From Candidatus Gottesmanbacteria bacterium (GTDB lineage: Bacteria > Patescibacteria > Microgenomatia > 2-02-FULL-39-11), in NCBI GenBank assembly GCA_016186795.1, contig JACPKY010000002.1, forward strand, positions 1,003,814 to 1,067,813: DNA of 64,000 nt. Direction: 5' to 3'. The position numbers and the translations under genes were made by a program. This document shows, piece after piece, positions 1 to 7,847 of the stretch (positions within the stretch are counted from its first letter, which is position 1; every line of letters begins with the position of its first letter). The notes below the pieces were generated by a model. The model had not been told where the DNA came from and ran no database searches. It saw only the letters and a program-made list of their open reading frames with translations.

Positions 1-884
1 TCGCGTCAATTTTAACAGCGTTACATATGAAAGGGGAAAGTACTCAAGAAATTCTTGGATTTATAAAAGTTTTGAGGAAACATATGGTAACGGTCAAAAC
101 CGATGGAGTTGTCATCGATACCTGTGGAACGGGTGGGGACGGGTCTGGTACGTTTAATATCTCAACTGTCGTGGCATTCGTGGTCGCAGGAGCAGGAGTT
201 GCAGTTGCCAAGCATGGGAATAGGTCAGCAAGTAGTCTATGCGGTAGCGCTGATGTCCTGGAAGCCTTAGGAGTTAATATTAATCGCACACCAGAACAGG
301 CGGAGAAACTTCTTCAAGAGACGAATTTCACTTTTCTCTTTGCTCCTTTGTATCATCCGGCAATGAAGCATGTTGTACCAGTACGGAAAGAGTTAGGAAT
401 ACGGACAGTTTTCAATTTTCTTGGCCCATTTTTAAACCCTGCAAGTGTAAAAAAACAGATTGTCGGAGTGCCGAATAAAAATGTAGCAGAAAAATTAGCA
501 AATGTTGCAATGTATATGGACTACGAACATCTTTTAATAGTCACAAGTTCCGATGGACTCGATGAAATAGGCACATATGGGCAGACGTATGGATATGAGA
601 TTTGCGGAAAAACGATAAAGAAAATAATCATAAATCCCCAAACATTTGGTATTCCCAAGTCGAGTAAGCGAGCACTGGAAGGAGGGACAGCCAGTGAGAA
701 TGCAAAAATTATTCTCGATATTTTAAGAGGGGAAAAAAGTCCAAAACGAGATATCGTTATTCTCAATAGCGCCTTTGCTCTATGTATCTCCGGGAAGGTT
801 GGGACTGTTGATGATGGTATTCGGCTGGCGTCTCAGTCAATAGACCTGGGGAAAGCCAAAGAAGTATTGGAGGAATCTATATGA
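1..884 (+). CDS. trpD: Anthranilate phosphoribosyltransferase, 5' end outside window
   Basis: Transfers phosphoribosyl from PRPP to anthranilate, an early step of tryptophan synthesis. The reading frame is open to the left window edge (codons from base 3). The residues before the Met at 27 (ASILTALHMKGES) match the usual TrpD N-terminal helix, so the gene starts outside the window and the Met at 27 is internal. About 293 residues are visible against a usual 330 to 345. The PRPP loop GTGGDGSGTFNIST, the KHGNR motif and the RTVFNFLGPFLNP motif are all present. It overlaps trpC by 4 bases (ATGA), so translation is probably coupled. trpE and trpG, if present, would lie upstream. Confidence 0.95.
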   Translation, partial: ASILTALHMKGESTQEILGFIKVLRKHMVTVKTDGVVIDTCGTGGDGSGTFNISTVVAFVVAGAGVAVAKHGNRSASSLCGSADVLEALGVNINRTPEQAEKLLQETNFTFLFAPLYHPAMKHVVPVRKELGIRTVFNFLGPFLNPASVKKQIVGVPNKNVAEKLANVAMYMDYEHLLIVTSSDGLDEIGTYGQTYGYEICGKTIKKIIINPQTFGIPKSSKRALEGGTASENAKIILDILRGEKSPKRDIVILNSAFALCISGKVGTVDDGIRLASQSIDLGKAKEVLEESI

Positions 885-1777
885 AGATCACTTTGCAGGA
901 TATTATTCAAAATAAAAAGAGAGAGATCGGGAGAAAGCAACGTAGGTTTGATAAGGTTCAGGGTTTGTCGACACTTCTGCATGACGTTCGGCAACCTTAT
1001 AAATACCCTCAAGGAACTCTCTCATCCTCACTAAATGAGCATCGACCGCCCAACTTTTTCTCTTCGTATATTCAACTCGCAGGTCGACGCTCAGTTCATG
1101 CACAAATGGACAAACCCTTCACCTCCAAACAAAATCTTGAGGATATTGCTCTCATCGCAGAGATCAAAATTGCATCTCCTACATCCGGAAGACTCGGAAA
1201 TCTTGCCGATGTAAAAGAAAAAGTTTCATCGTACGAACTTGGAGGAGCGGACTCTCTGTCAGTTGTGGTTGACAAAAAATATTTTGGGGGTAGTTTTGCG
1301 CTTCTTCAAAAAGTGAGATCATTTTCACAACTTCCTATCCTTTCAAAAGATTTTGTCATTGATAAATACCAAGTGTATGAAGCTAAGTTTCATGGTGCAG
1401 ATGCAGTACTTTTGATAGCAAAAATTGTATCCCAGGATAAATTAAAAATGTTAGTCAAACTGGTAAGAGAGTTGGAAATGGAGCCTGTGGTTGAGGTGAA
1501 TTCACTTGAAGAACTACGGCGTGTGTTAAGAGTAAATACCAGAATTATTGCTGTGAATGCGCGAAACCTTGATGATTTTTCTCTTGATCTTGATAAAGCA
1601 TGTAGAATACTTAAAAGGATTCCGCAAAATATGGTAGCACTTGCATTCTCCGGAGTGTCTTCCCGAAATGAAATTGTGAAATACAAAGACGCAGGAGCAA
1701 AAGGAGTCTTAGTAGGAACGACTCTTATGAAATCAAAAGATCCGGCAAAAGTTATAAAGGAGTTAAAGGGTTTATGA
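881..1777 (+). CDS. trpC: Indole-3-glycerol phosphate synthase
   Basis: Converts CdRP to indole-3-glycerol phosphate. The 298-residue (beta/alpha)8 barrel is slightly long, with an N-terminal region of about 85 residues before the first barrel motif. Visible active-site motifs are AEIKIASP (catalytic Glu and Lys), LSKDFVIDKYQV (catalytic Lys), PVVEVNSLEEL (Glu and Asn) and VNARNL (substrate Asn). The phosphate-site motif usually written ESGI reads AFSGV, so the Glu is replaced by Phe while the Ser-Gly is kept. It overlaps trpD and trpF by 4 bases each. Family assignment is secure. Activity depends on whether the Glu to Phe change is tolerated. Confidence 0.93.
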   Translation: MKITLQDIIQNKKREIGRKQRRFDKVQGLSTLLHDVRQPYKYPQGTLSSSLNEHRPPNFFSSYIQLAGRRSVHAQMDKPFTSKQNLEDIALIAEIKIASPTSGRLGNLADVKEKVSSYELGGADSLSVVVDKKYFGGSFALLQKVRSFSQLPILSKDFVIDKYQVYEAKFHGADAVLLIAKIVSQDKLKMLVKLVRELEMEPVVEVNSLEELRRVLRVNTRIIAVNARNLDDFSLDLDKACRILKRIPQNMVALAFSGVSSRNEIVKYKDAGAKGVLVGTTLMKSKDPAKVIKELKGL

Positions 1778-2388
1778 ATACGAAAGCAAAAATTTGCGGT
1801 ATAAGAACTATTGAAGCAGCCTTAGGCTGTGTGAAATTTGGTGCGGATTTTTTAGGTTTCAATTTTGTCTCAACATCAAGACGATTTATTCCTCCTCTGA
1901 AAGCCAGAGAGATCATTGAAGAATTGCCAAAAGAGATAAAAATTGTCGGTGTTTTTCAAAATGAATCGATGGAAGAAATAAAAAAGGCTGTTGGCCTTTT
2001 ACGACTTGATTTTGTACAACTTCATGGCAGGGAGGGGCGGGAGTACTCTTCACTTACGCAATATGCCGGGGTTATAAAAGCGTTTTCACTGGGTAGCGAT
2101 TTTGATTCAACAAAACTTCTTGAGGAAATGGAAACGTATAATGTCGATTATTTTCTCCTTGATAGAAACGTTCAGGGGGAGGGAGTGCAACTTAACCTCC
2201 AGCGTGTAAAAGAGGTAACTGTTCATTACCCCATTTTCCTTGCAGGTGGGTTAACTTCCAAAAACATAGATATCATTGCACACGTTGCCCAACCGTATGC
2301 AGTAGATATCGCAGGTGGTGTCGAAACATATGGTGAAACTGATTTAGACAAGGTGAAAGAGGTTATTGGAAGGATAAAACATGAATAG
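1774..2388 (+). CDS. trpF: Phosphoribosylanthranilate isomerase
   Basis: Amadori isomerisation of PRA to CdRP. The 204-residue single-domain TIM barrel has normal length. The catalytic Cys is in KICGI near the N-terminus and the catalytic Asp is in YFLLDR near residue 130. The C-terminal phosphate-binding motifs are LAGGLT and AVDIAGGVE. The order trpC then trpF, both as separate genes, means there is no TrpC-TrpF fusion here. It overlaps trpC by 4 bases and trpB by 8 bases, which indicates one polycistronic message. Confidence 0.94.
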   Translation: MNTKAKICGIRTIEAALGCVKFGADFLGFNFVSTSRRFIPPLKAREIIEELPKEIKIVGVFQNESMEEIKKAVGLLRLDFVQLHGREGREYSSLTQYAGVIKAFSLGSDFDSTKLLEEMETYNVDYFLLDRNVQGEGVQLNLQRVKEVTVHYPIFLAGGLTSKNIDIIAHVAQPYAVDIAGGVETYGETDLDKVKEVIGRIKHE

Positions 2389-3550
2389 AAGAGGGTATTT
2401 TGGTAAGTACGGAGGACAATTTGTACCGGAGTTTTTGTATCCGGCGCTTACTCAGTTGGAAAAAGTGTTTTGGGAGGCAAAAGAGGATAAGGAATTTCTA
2501 GAAGAATATGATCGATTACTTGCTGAGTATGCAGGGAGACCAACTCCGTTGTATTTTGCCCAAAATACTTCAAAGCTTATGGGCTGCCGCGTTTATTTCA
2601 AGCGTGAAGATTTGGTCAGTGGCGGTTCTCATAAGTTAAATAATGCGTTAGGACAAGCACTCTTGACAAAATACATGGGGAAGAAACAAATAATTACAGA
2701 AACAGCTGCAGGTATGCATGGGGTGGCGACAAGTATGGCCGCCAATGTTATTGGCCTTTCCTGCAATGTCTTTATGGGAGTAAAAGATATTGAACGACAA
2801 AAAATCAATGCGGAGAAGATAAAGCTTTTAGGAGGAAATGTTATTGCAGTTACGCGGGGAAGCGGAGTGTTAAAAGATGCGGTTTCCGAGGCGCTCGTAT
2901 CTTGGATTCGAGATCTGCCAACGACACATTATCTTATTGGTTCTGCAGTTGGGCCTCATCCATATCCTACGATTGTTGCTTTTTTTCAAAAAATGATTGG
3001 GGACGAGGCAAGAAAACAGATTCTTAAAAAAACGGGAAAGCTTCCAAAGACAATTATTGCCTGTGGATCTGGAGGAAGTAATGCTCTTGGTATATATCAG
3101 GCGTTTGTAAAGGATAAAGACGTAGAGTTGGTATTTGTCGAGGGTGGAGGAACAAGTTTGAAAGGCACACATCATGCTGCAGCATTTAAAGAAGGATCGG
3201 TAGGTATCTTTCAAGGAGCCAAAACATATCTTGTTCAAGATGACTATGGTATGGATAGGAAAACAGAGTCTCGTAGCGCTGGTCTTAATTACCCGGCCCG
3301 GGGTCCGCAACTTTCCTATCTCTATAAGATGGGAAGACTGAAAGCATGTGTTGCATCTGACAAAGAAGTTCTTGAAGCATTTGAGAAAATGGGGAAACTA
3401 GAAGGGCTTCTTCCTGCGTTTGAAACATGTCATGCAATCGCTGAGCTTATCAAACGAAGAGGGAAATATAAAAAAGATGATATTGTTCTATTAAATTTCT
3501 CAGGGCGTGGAGATAAGGATATTGATACAGCAATCAAGTTGAGAATATGA
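2381..3550 (+). CDS. trpB: Tryptophan synthase beta chain (divergent)
   Basis: PLP enzyme condensing indole with serine, normally in a complex with TrpA. It has 389 residues, with the PLP lysine in SHKLNNALGQ, a phosphate-binding GSGGSNA loop and the C-terminal LNFSGRGDKD serine. Several strongly conserved positions differ. The usual NHTGAHKIN reads VSGGSHKLN, the usual ETGAGQHG reads ETAAGMHG so its Gln is Met, and GVEAAG reads FVEGGG. Its tight coupling to trpA (4-base overlap) argues for a TrpB1-type subunit of a normal alpha-beta complex rather than a stand-alone TrpB2. The motif changes mark it as a deep branch. Confidence 0.93.
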   Translation: MNRRGYFGKYGGQFVPEFLYPALTQLEKVFWEAKEDKEFLEEYDRLLAEYAGRPTPLYFAQNTSKLMGCRVYFKREDLVSGGSHKLNNALGQALLTKYMGKKQIITETAAGMHGVATSMAANVIGLSCNVFMGVKDIERQKINAEKIKLLGGNVIAVTRGSGVLKDAVSEALVSWIRDLPTTHYLIGSAVGPHPYPTIVAFFQKMIGDEARKQILKKTGKLPKTIIACGSGGSNALGIYQAFVKDKDVELVFVEGGGTSLKGTHHAAAFKEGSVGIFQGAKTYLVQDDYGMDRKTESRSAGLNYPARGPQLSYLYKMGRLKACVASDKEVLEAFEKMGKLEGLLPAFETCHAIAELIKRRGKYKKDDIVLLNFSGRGDKDIDTAIKLRI

Positions 3551-4311
3551 AATGTGTAATGACTCATTTGTACTACGGCGATCCAACGAAAGAGTTTTCG
3601 CAACAGCTTGCTAAAACTCTCGATGGAAGTGGCGCCGATATTCTTGAGATCGGCATTCCCTATACAGATCCGGTCTGCGATGGAGAAGTTTTTCAAAGGG
3701 CATGCAAACGGGCTTTGGAGTCTGGTACAAATCCGTTTGATGTCATCAACGGTATAAAAAAGTTACGAGCGGAAGGAGTACAAATACCAATCTATCTAAC
3801 AAGTTACTATGGACCCATCTTTAAGATTGGAATTGAGAAATTTGTAGGACTAATAAACGAGGCTCAAGTAAATGGACTGATTATTCCGGATTTACTCCTT
3901 TCGGAGCAAGATGAATTAAGGACGGTTTGTGACAGATTCAAGATATCACTTATCCAATTTGCAACGGTGTACTCTTCAACAGAAAGATTGCGACAGATCG
4001 TATCGGCTTCCACTGATTTTATCTACTGTATTTCAATTCCGGGAGTAACAGGAGATATATTTGATCAAAGGAGAAATCTTCTTTCGCAACTGACGGTTTT
4101 GAAAGAACTTACGACCCAAAAAATTCTGGTTGGTTTTGGTATACAAACTGCTCGTGATGCAAGAAAAATCATACGTATGGGAGGAGATGGTGTCATTATT
4201 GGCAGTGCCATTGCAAAAATGTATGAAGAAAATATTGAATTCCCAAAAAAAAGTTTAGCTAAAATTTCTTCTTTTGTAAAAGAGATAAAAGGAAGTACAA
4301 TATACAAATAA
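3547..4311 (+). CDS. trpA: Tryptophan synthase alpha chain
   Basis: Cleaves indole-3-glycerol phosphate to indole, which passes to TrpB. It is 254 residues, slightly short because the N-terminus lacks the usual helix and begins directly at strand 1 (MKCVMTHLYYGDP). The catalytic Glu is in ILEIGIPYTDP and the catalytic Asp in CDGEVFQRA. The usual DGPVIQ reads DGEVFQ, so Pro is Glu next to the catalytic Asp. The YYGPIF, GLIIPDL, ISIPGVTG and GFGIQTARDA motifs follow in the standard order. It overlaps trpB by 4 bases. Confidence 0.93.
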   Translation: MKCVMTHLYYGDPTKEFSQQLAKTLDGSGADILEIGIPYTDPVCDGEVFQRACKRALESGTNPFDVINGIKKLRAEGVQIPIYLTSYYGPIFKIGIEKFVGLINEAQVNGLIIPDLLLSEQDELRTVCDRFKISLIQFATVYSSTERLRQIVSASTDFIYCISIPGVTGDIFDQRRNLLSQLTVLKELTTQKILVGFGIQTARDARKIIRMGGDGVIIGSAIAKMYEENIEFPKKSLAKISSFVKEIKGSTIYK

Positions 4312-4315
4312 AACT

Positions 4316-5335
4316 ATGAGAAAACGAATTCTTGCAGGTATTACACCATCAGGAGATGGAACACTCCATATAGGAAACTATTTAGGGGCAGTACGACAGT
4401 TTATAGAGCTTACCAAAAGCCATGATTGTTTCCTTATGGTTGCTGATCTTCATGCATTGACAACGATTCAAGAGAGAGAAACACTTAGCAATAACACTGA
4501 AACTCTGATTCTTAACGAGTTAGCACTTTTGGGTGATCTTTCCCATATTGTGTTTTTCCGCCAGTCTGACGTGCCGATGCATACAGAACTAACATGGATA
4601 CTGAACAATATAACTCCTATGGGCCTTCTGAAACGTGCACATGCATATAAGGATAAGCTGCAAAAAGATATGACCTTAGATGATATCAACCTCGGCCTTT
4701 TTAACTATCCGATTCTTATGGCATCTGATATTCTCCTTTACAAACCAGACCTTGTACCCGTAGGAAGGGATCAAAAGCAGCATGTTGAGATTACAAGAGA
4801 TATTGCAGAGCGGTTTAATAAAACGTTCAAAGCGAAGGTTTTCCCACTTCCTGACCCATTCATTCCTGAGGAAGTTGCCGTCATTATGGGGACAGATGGA
4901 AAGCGAAAAATGAGCAAATCATTGGGAAATATCATCAGTATCTTTGAATCGGAAGAAACGATCCGAAAACAAGTAATGAGCACCTATACGGATCCAACAA
5001 GAATTCATAAAACAGACCCAGGTCATATAGAAGGAAATATGGTTTTTCGCTACCTTGATTTTTTTGGAGAAAAAGGGAAAGTTGACCAGTTAAAAAAGCT
5101 CTATATAGAAGGAAATATCTCTGATATTGAGGTAAAAAATTATCTATACGATTCTTTGATGAAAATTTTTGCCCCAGCACGAAAACGCTACCAAGACTTA
5201 CGATCCAATCCGCAAAAAGTCCGTGAAATTTTGGAAACAGGGGCCGTGAAAGCACGGGGAGTGGCAGGGGCTACTATGATGGAAGTGAGGGATGCAGTTG
5301 GACTTACCAACTCGTACTCATTTTTTTCTTATTAG
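4316..5335 (+). CDS. trpS: Tryptophanyl-tRNA synthetase
   Basis: Class Ic synthetase charging tRNA-Trp, 339 residues, normal bacterial length. The HIGH-type signature is LHIGNY near residue 18 and the KMSKS loop (KRKMSKSLGN) is near residue 200. Motifs of the Trp pocket such as MADLHA-like VADLHALT and GRDQKQHVE are present. It starts 4 bases after the trpA stop, so it is part of the trp operon and links synthesis of the amino acid to its charging. It converges on the next gene with a 4-base overlap of stop codons, leaving no room for a separate terminator. Confidence 0.96.
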   Translation: MRKRILAGITPSGDGTLHIGNYLGAVRQFIELTKSHDCFLMVADLHALTTIQERETLSNNTETLILNELALLGDLSHIVFFRQSDVPMHTELTWILNNITPMGLLKRAHAYKDKLQKDMTLDDINLGLFNYPILMASDILLYKPDLVPVGRDQKQHVEITRDIAERFNKTFKAKVFPLPDPFIPEEVAVIMGTDGKRKMSKSLGNIISIFESEETIRKQVMSTYTDPTRIHKTDPGHIEGNMVFRYLDFFGEKGKVDQLKKLYIEGNISDIEVKNYLYDSLMKIFAPARKRYQDLRSNPQKVREILETGAVKARGVAGATMMEVRDAVGLTNSYSFFSY

Positions 5336-7203
5336 TAGCGTACGATACCTAACTCATCACGGGAGTTACTTGAAAAATTGTTTTCCCATTCTTGCCATCT
5401 GCCTGCCATATAATAATTATTAGCAATTGGATCAACTAGAGCATCTCGAGGAATTTTCAGCTTATTCAGCGATCCCGGATAAAGCTGTTCATACACTCGA
5501 CTTATTTTTATCAAATCTGCCTGAGAACGTGTTCTTATCCAAGGAATTACTTCATTTCGTACAGATAAACGATTCATCTTTACTCCATTTTGACTTGTAT
5601 ATTCATCAATTTGGCCGTCAATTAAACCAAGATCTATTTTTCTACGCCAATCTTGTGCTTCCTCTGCATCAGGAGTTGTTTGATTAATCGGATATTTTAT
5701 TTCGTCAACATCGCATGGAATTTCGGCTAAACCTGCAACCATTGCTCCCGCAACTCGATGTGTTCCATCGTTTACAAGATATATAGGACCATCCGGACCT
5801 ACGATTACCGTCATTTTTATTCGTTCATTTTTTTTATTTGCATGGAAGATATGTTCAGTATTTCTTCCATTTTCTCCGCTGGAAATTATTTCTTTTGCAA
5901 ATTGTACTACGCGGCCTTTTCTTGATTCTATTTCAGAACTCCAACCTCCAGATCTTATTTGTGCCATCCCGACAATTTTATCTGTTTTTACCCATGCAAA
6001 TGTTGATTGTTCACTAACTCCAACAACGGTATCTCGAAGTGTTGCTGAGCTCAAAATAGGTCTTTGAGTTAAAGCCCGTCTTCTTTTATCTAAATCTTCA
6101 TCACTCATAGATCTAATTTCTCCAGTAGTTTGTTGTTGAATAGTCTGGTGTATTTCCTGATCTGAGGCAACAATCTTTAGTCTACGATCTTGATCTGCTT
6201 GATCGACTGTTGCATTTTTTGGATTTTCATTCACTTGCGAGACACTACTAGTAGTCTCTACTACTTGCGGATGTTCCAATCTTATAAATGCATCATTAAT
6301 TTCTTTATACTGTCTACGATAAACAAGAGCTTTTTCTGGGTTCTCTCGTAGGAACGTATCCCATATTTCTTCACTTACGACTCTTTTCATGTGATCAAGA
6401 CCATGATATCTCCAAGGATCATCAATTACAGTATGAACTTGATTTCTTTGATTTCTATTTTCATCGAGTCTGCGATATGTTTCATCATACACAGCAGCCA
6501 TAATGTGTTTAATGGCCGGATCTTGAGGTGGATCAGGTATACCATGATCATTGATATACACTCCATACCGCAAGTATCGTGCGTAATCGTCGGGACAGGA
6601 TTTTTGAAATTGATCTTGAGCTTGAGTTCTTGCTATCAGCGTTTGTCTTTTCAATTGACTTTTCCAGTAATATAGTCTATCTGTACTTTGACGATCATAT
6701 ATATTTGCTGTTGGTCTCGGATTTACTGCTATCCAGCTGCCAAGAATTTGCTGTTGAAGATCGACAAATCTTAGATCTTCGTGAGCATTTAACCCTTGTA
6801 GTCCATACTTTTCCTTTAGCATTTCTCGGATTTTTCCAACTGCTTCTACTGATGGATGCTCTCCCATTTGTTGATACAACGGAGTGATTTCTGATGCAAC
6901 GCCTTCTCCTCCCATAGCAGAAGTAGCAACTGACTCAGATTGTAGTTGTTTTGTTGTAGTATCATTTAATGCATCTAATTCAGCATGCAATTGATCGAGT
7001 AACGTATTTTCTTGAGCAAGATCAACCGATGGATGATCAACGGATAAAACTGAAAAAGATTGAACAAACCCTACTGCCACTTTAGTTCTTTGTGTAATCA
7101 ACTGAGTTGGATCAGTCCCTTGTTCAGCAGCAAATCCGGGCGGCCGCACTTCCTGTGGAACTGGCATCTGTTTCAGCTCTAAATGTATTTCACCACCTTG
7201 CAT
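5332..7203 (-). CDS. Unknown 623-residue protein with ParB/Srx-like DGTHR segment
   Basis: I do not recognise the full protein. No signal peptide or membrane segment is seen. The N-terminal 330 residues are polar, Gln- and Glu-rich and probably helical. Residues around 430 to 530 contain MAQIRSGGW followed by YLVNDGTHRVAGAMVAGLAEIP. This resembles the D-G-x-H-R-v-x-A-x-x-x-G core of ParB/sulfiredoxin-fold proteins, which bind nucleotides or act as nucleases. That is a weak fold-level hint, not a function. It sits 1 base downstream of the 60-residue gene at 7205-7387, so the two are probably co-transcribed. Confidence 0.7.
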   Translation of the reverse strand: MQGGEIHLELKQMPVPQEVRPPGFAAEQGTDPTQLITQRTKVAVGFVQSFSVLSVDHPSVDLAQENTLLDQLHAELDALNDTTTKQLQSESVATSAMGGEGVASEITPLYQQMGEHPSVEAVGKIREMLKEKYGLQGLNAHEDLRFVDLQQQILGSWIAVNPRPTANIYDRQSTDRLYYWKSQLKRQTLIARTQAQDQFQKSCPDDYARYLRYGVYINDHGIPDPPQDPAIKHIMAAVYDETYRRLDENRNQRNQVHTVIDDPWRYHGLDHMKRVVSEEIWDTFLRENPEKALVYRRQYKEINDAFIRLEHPQVVETTSSVSQVNENPKNATVDQADQDRRLKIVASDQEIHQTIQQQTTGEIRSMSDEDLDKRRRALTQRPILSSATLRDTVVGVSEQSTFAWVKTDKIVGMAQIRSGGWSSEIESRKGRVVQFAKEIISSGENGRNTEHIFHANKKNERIKMTVIVGPDGPIYLVNDGTHRVAGAMVAGLAEIPCDVDEIKYPINQTTPDAEEAQDWRRKIDLGLIDGQIDEYTSQNGVKMNRLSVRNEVIPWIRTRSQADLIKISRVYEQLYPGSLNKLKIPRDALVDPIANNYYMAGRWQEWENNFSSNSRDELGIVRY

Positions 7204-7204
7204 A

Positions 7205-7387
7205 TTATTTTGTCTTTACTTTCTTAACCCATTCTTGGTAGGCTGCTTGATCGATTTTTTTGTGAGTTTGCACAAGAACTTGAAACATTTTACGAATAAT
7301 CAAATCTGATTTTTCATTATATTCTTGAATAATTTTTTGCACATTTTGATCGTTTATTTTAATAGAATTGGTATTTGGAAAACTCAT
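7205..7387 (-). CDS. Small unknown protein, 60 residues
   Basis: Short, charged, probably helical protein (MSFPNTNSIKINDQN start, ending in KKVKTK) with no recognisable domain. It is placed 1 base upstream of the 623-residue gene on the same strand. That spacing is the main reason to believe it is real. The start ATG at 7387 is preceded by an A/T-rich stretch rather than a clear Shine-Dalgarno. Confidence 0.55.
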   Translation of the reverse strand: MSFPNTNSIKINDQNVQKIIQEYNEKSDLIIRKMFQVLVQTHKKIDQAAYQEWVKKVKTK

Positions 7388-7454
7388 ATAATTTCATTAC
7401 ACTTGTTTTAGTAACAGAAATCAAATAAAAGAGAACAAGCAAGCGGTTGTTACG

Positions 7455-7483
7455 TTGTTTTCCTTCACTACGTGAGGTATAAT
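7455..7483 (+). promoter_or_regulatory. Promoter of the tRNA-binding protein gene, nearly leaderless
   Basis: TTGTTT at 7455-7460, a 17-base spacer and TATAAT at 7478-7483. The expected start of transcription (about 7490) is about 3 bases before the ATG at 7493, leaving no room for a Shine-Dalgarno. Confidence 0.75.
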
Positions 7484-7492
7484 TGTGCCTCT

Positions 7493-7831
7493 ATGGTGAA
7501 GGATGAAGTAACAGTTGCTGATTTCCAAAAAATTGATTTTCGTGTGGGCAAAGTTACCACCGCTGAAAAACTTGCGGGATCTGATAATTTACTCCGACTA
7601 AATGTTGACTTTGGGACTGAGGTGGGGCAAAGGCAAATACTGACAGGAATCGCAAAGTGGTATACTCCAACGAAACTTTCCGGGAAAAAATTTGTTTTTG
7701 TTGTGAATATGTCTCCTAAGAAAATGATGGGTGAGGAAAGCCAGGGAATGATTCTTTGTGCAGATAGCGGGGATAAAGCAATACTTATTCCAGTGAATTC
7801 AAAAATACCTGAAGGGACAATTGTTCGATAA
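7493..7831 (+). CDS. tRNA-binding domain protein (MetG C-terminal / Trbp111 type)
   Basis: 112-residue OB-fold protein of the EMAP/Trbp111 family that binds tRNA and often acts as a dimeric add-on to methionyl-tRNA synthetase. The typical motifs are FQKIDFRVGKV near the N-terminus, SDNLLRLNVDFG, RQILTGIAKWY and MMGEESQGMILCA. I chose the ATG at 7493 because a GTG at 7472 lies upstream of the -10 box TATAAT (7478-7483) and could not be in the transcript. ftsH follows after 16 bases, so they may be co-transcribed. Confidence 0.88.
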   Translation: MVKDEVTVADFQKIDFRVGKVTTAEKLAGSDNLLRLNVDFGTEVGQRQILTGIAKWYTPTKLSGKKFVFVVNMSPKKMMGEESQGMILCADSGDKAILIPVNSKIPEGTIVR

Positions 7832-7847
7832 TTGAATAAGCAGATTT

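Noticed and set aside
2870..3310. 146-codon open frame antisense to trpB
   Set aside because: trpB is intact and continuous here, and the antisense frame shows no recognisable domain or start signals.
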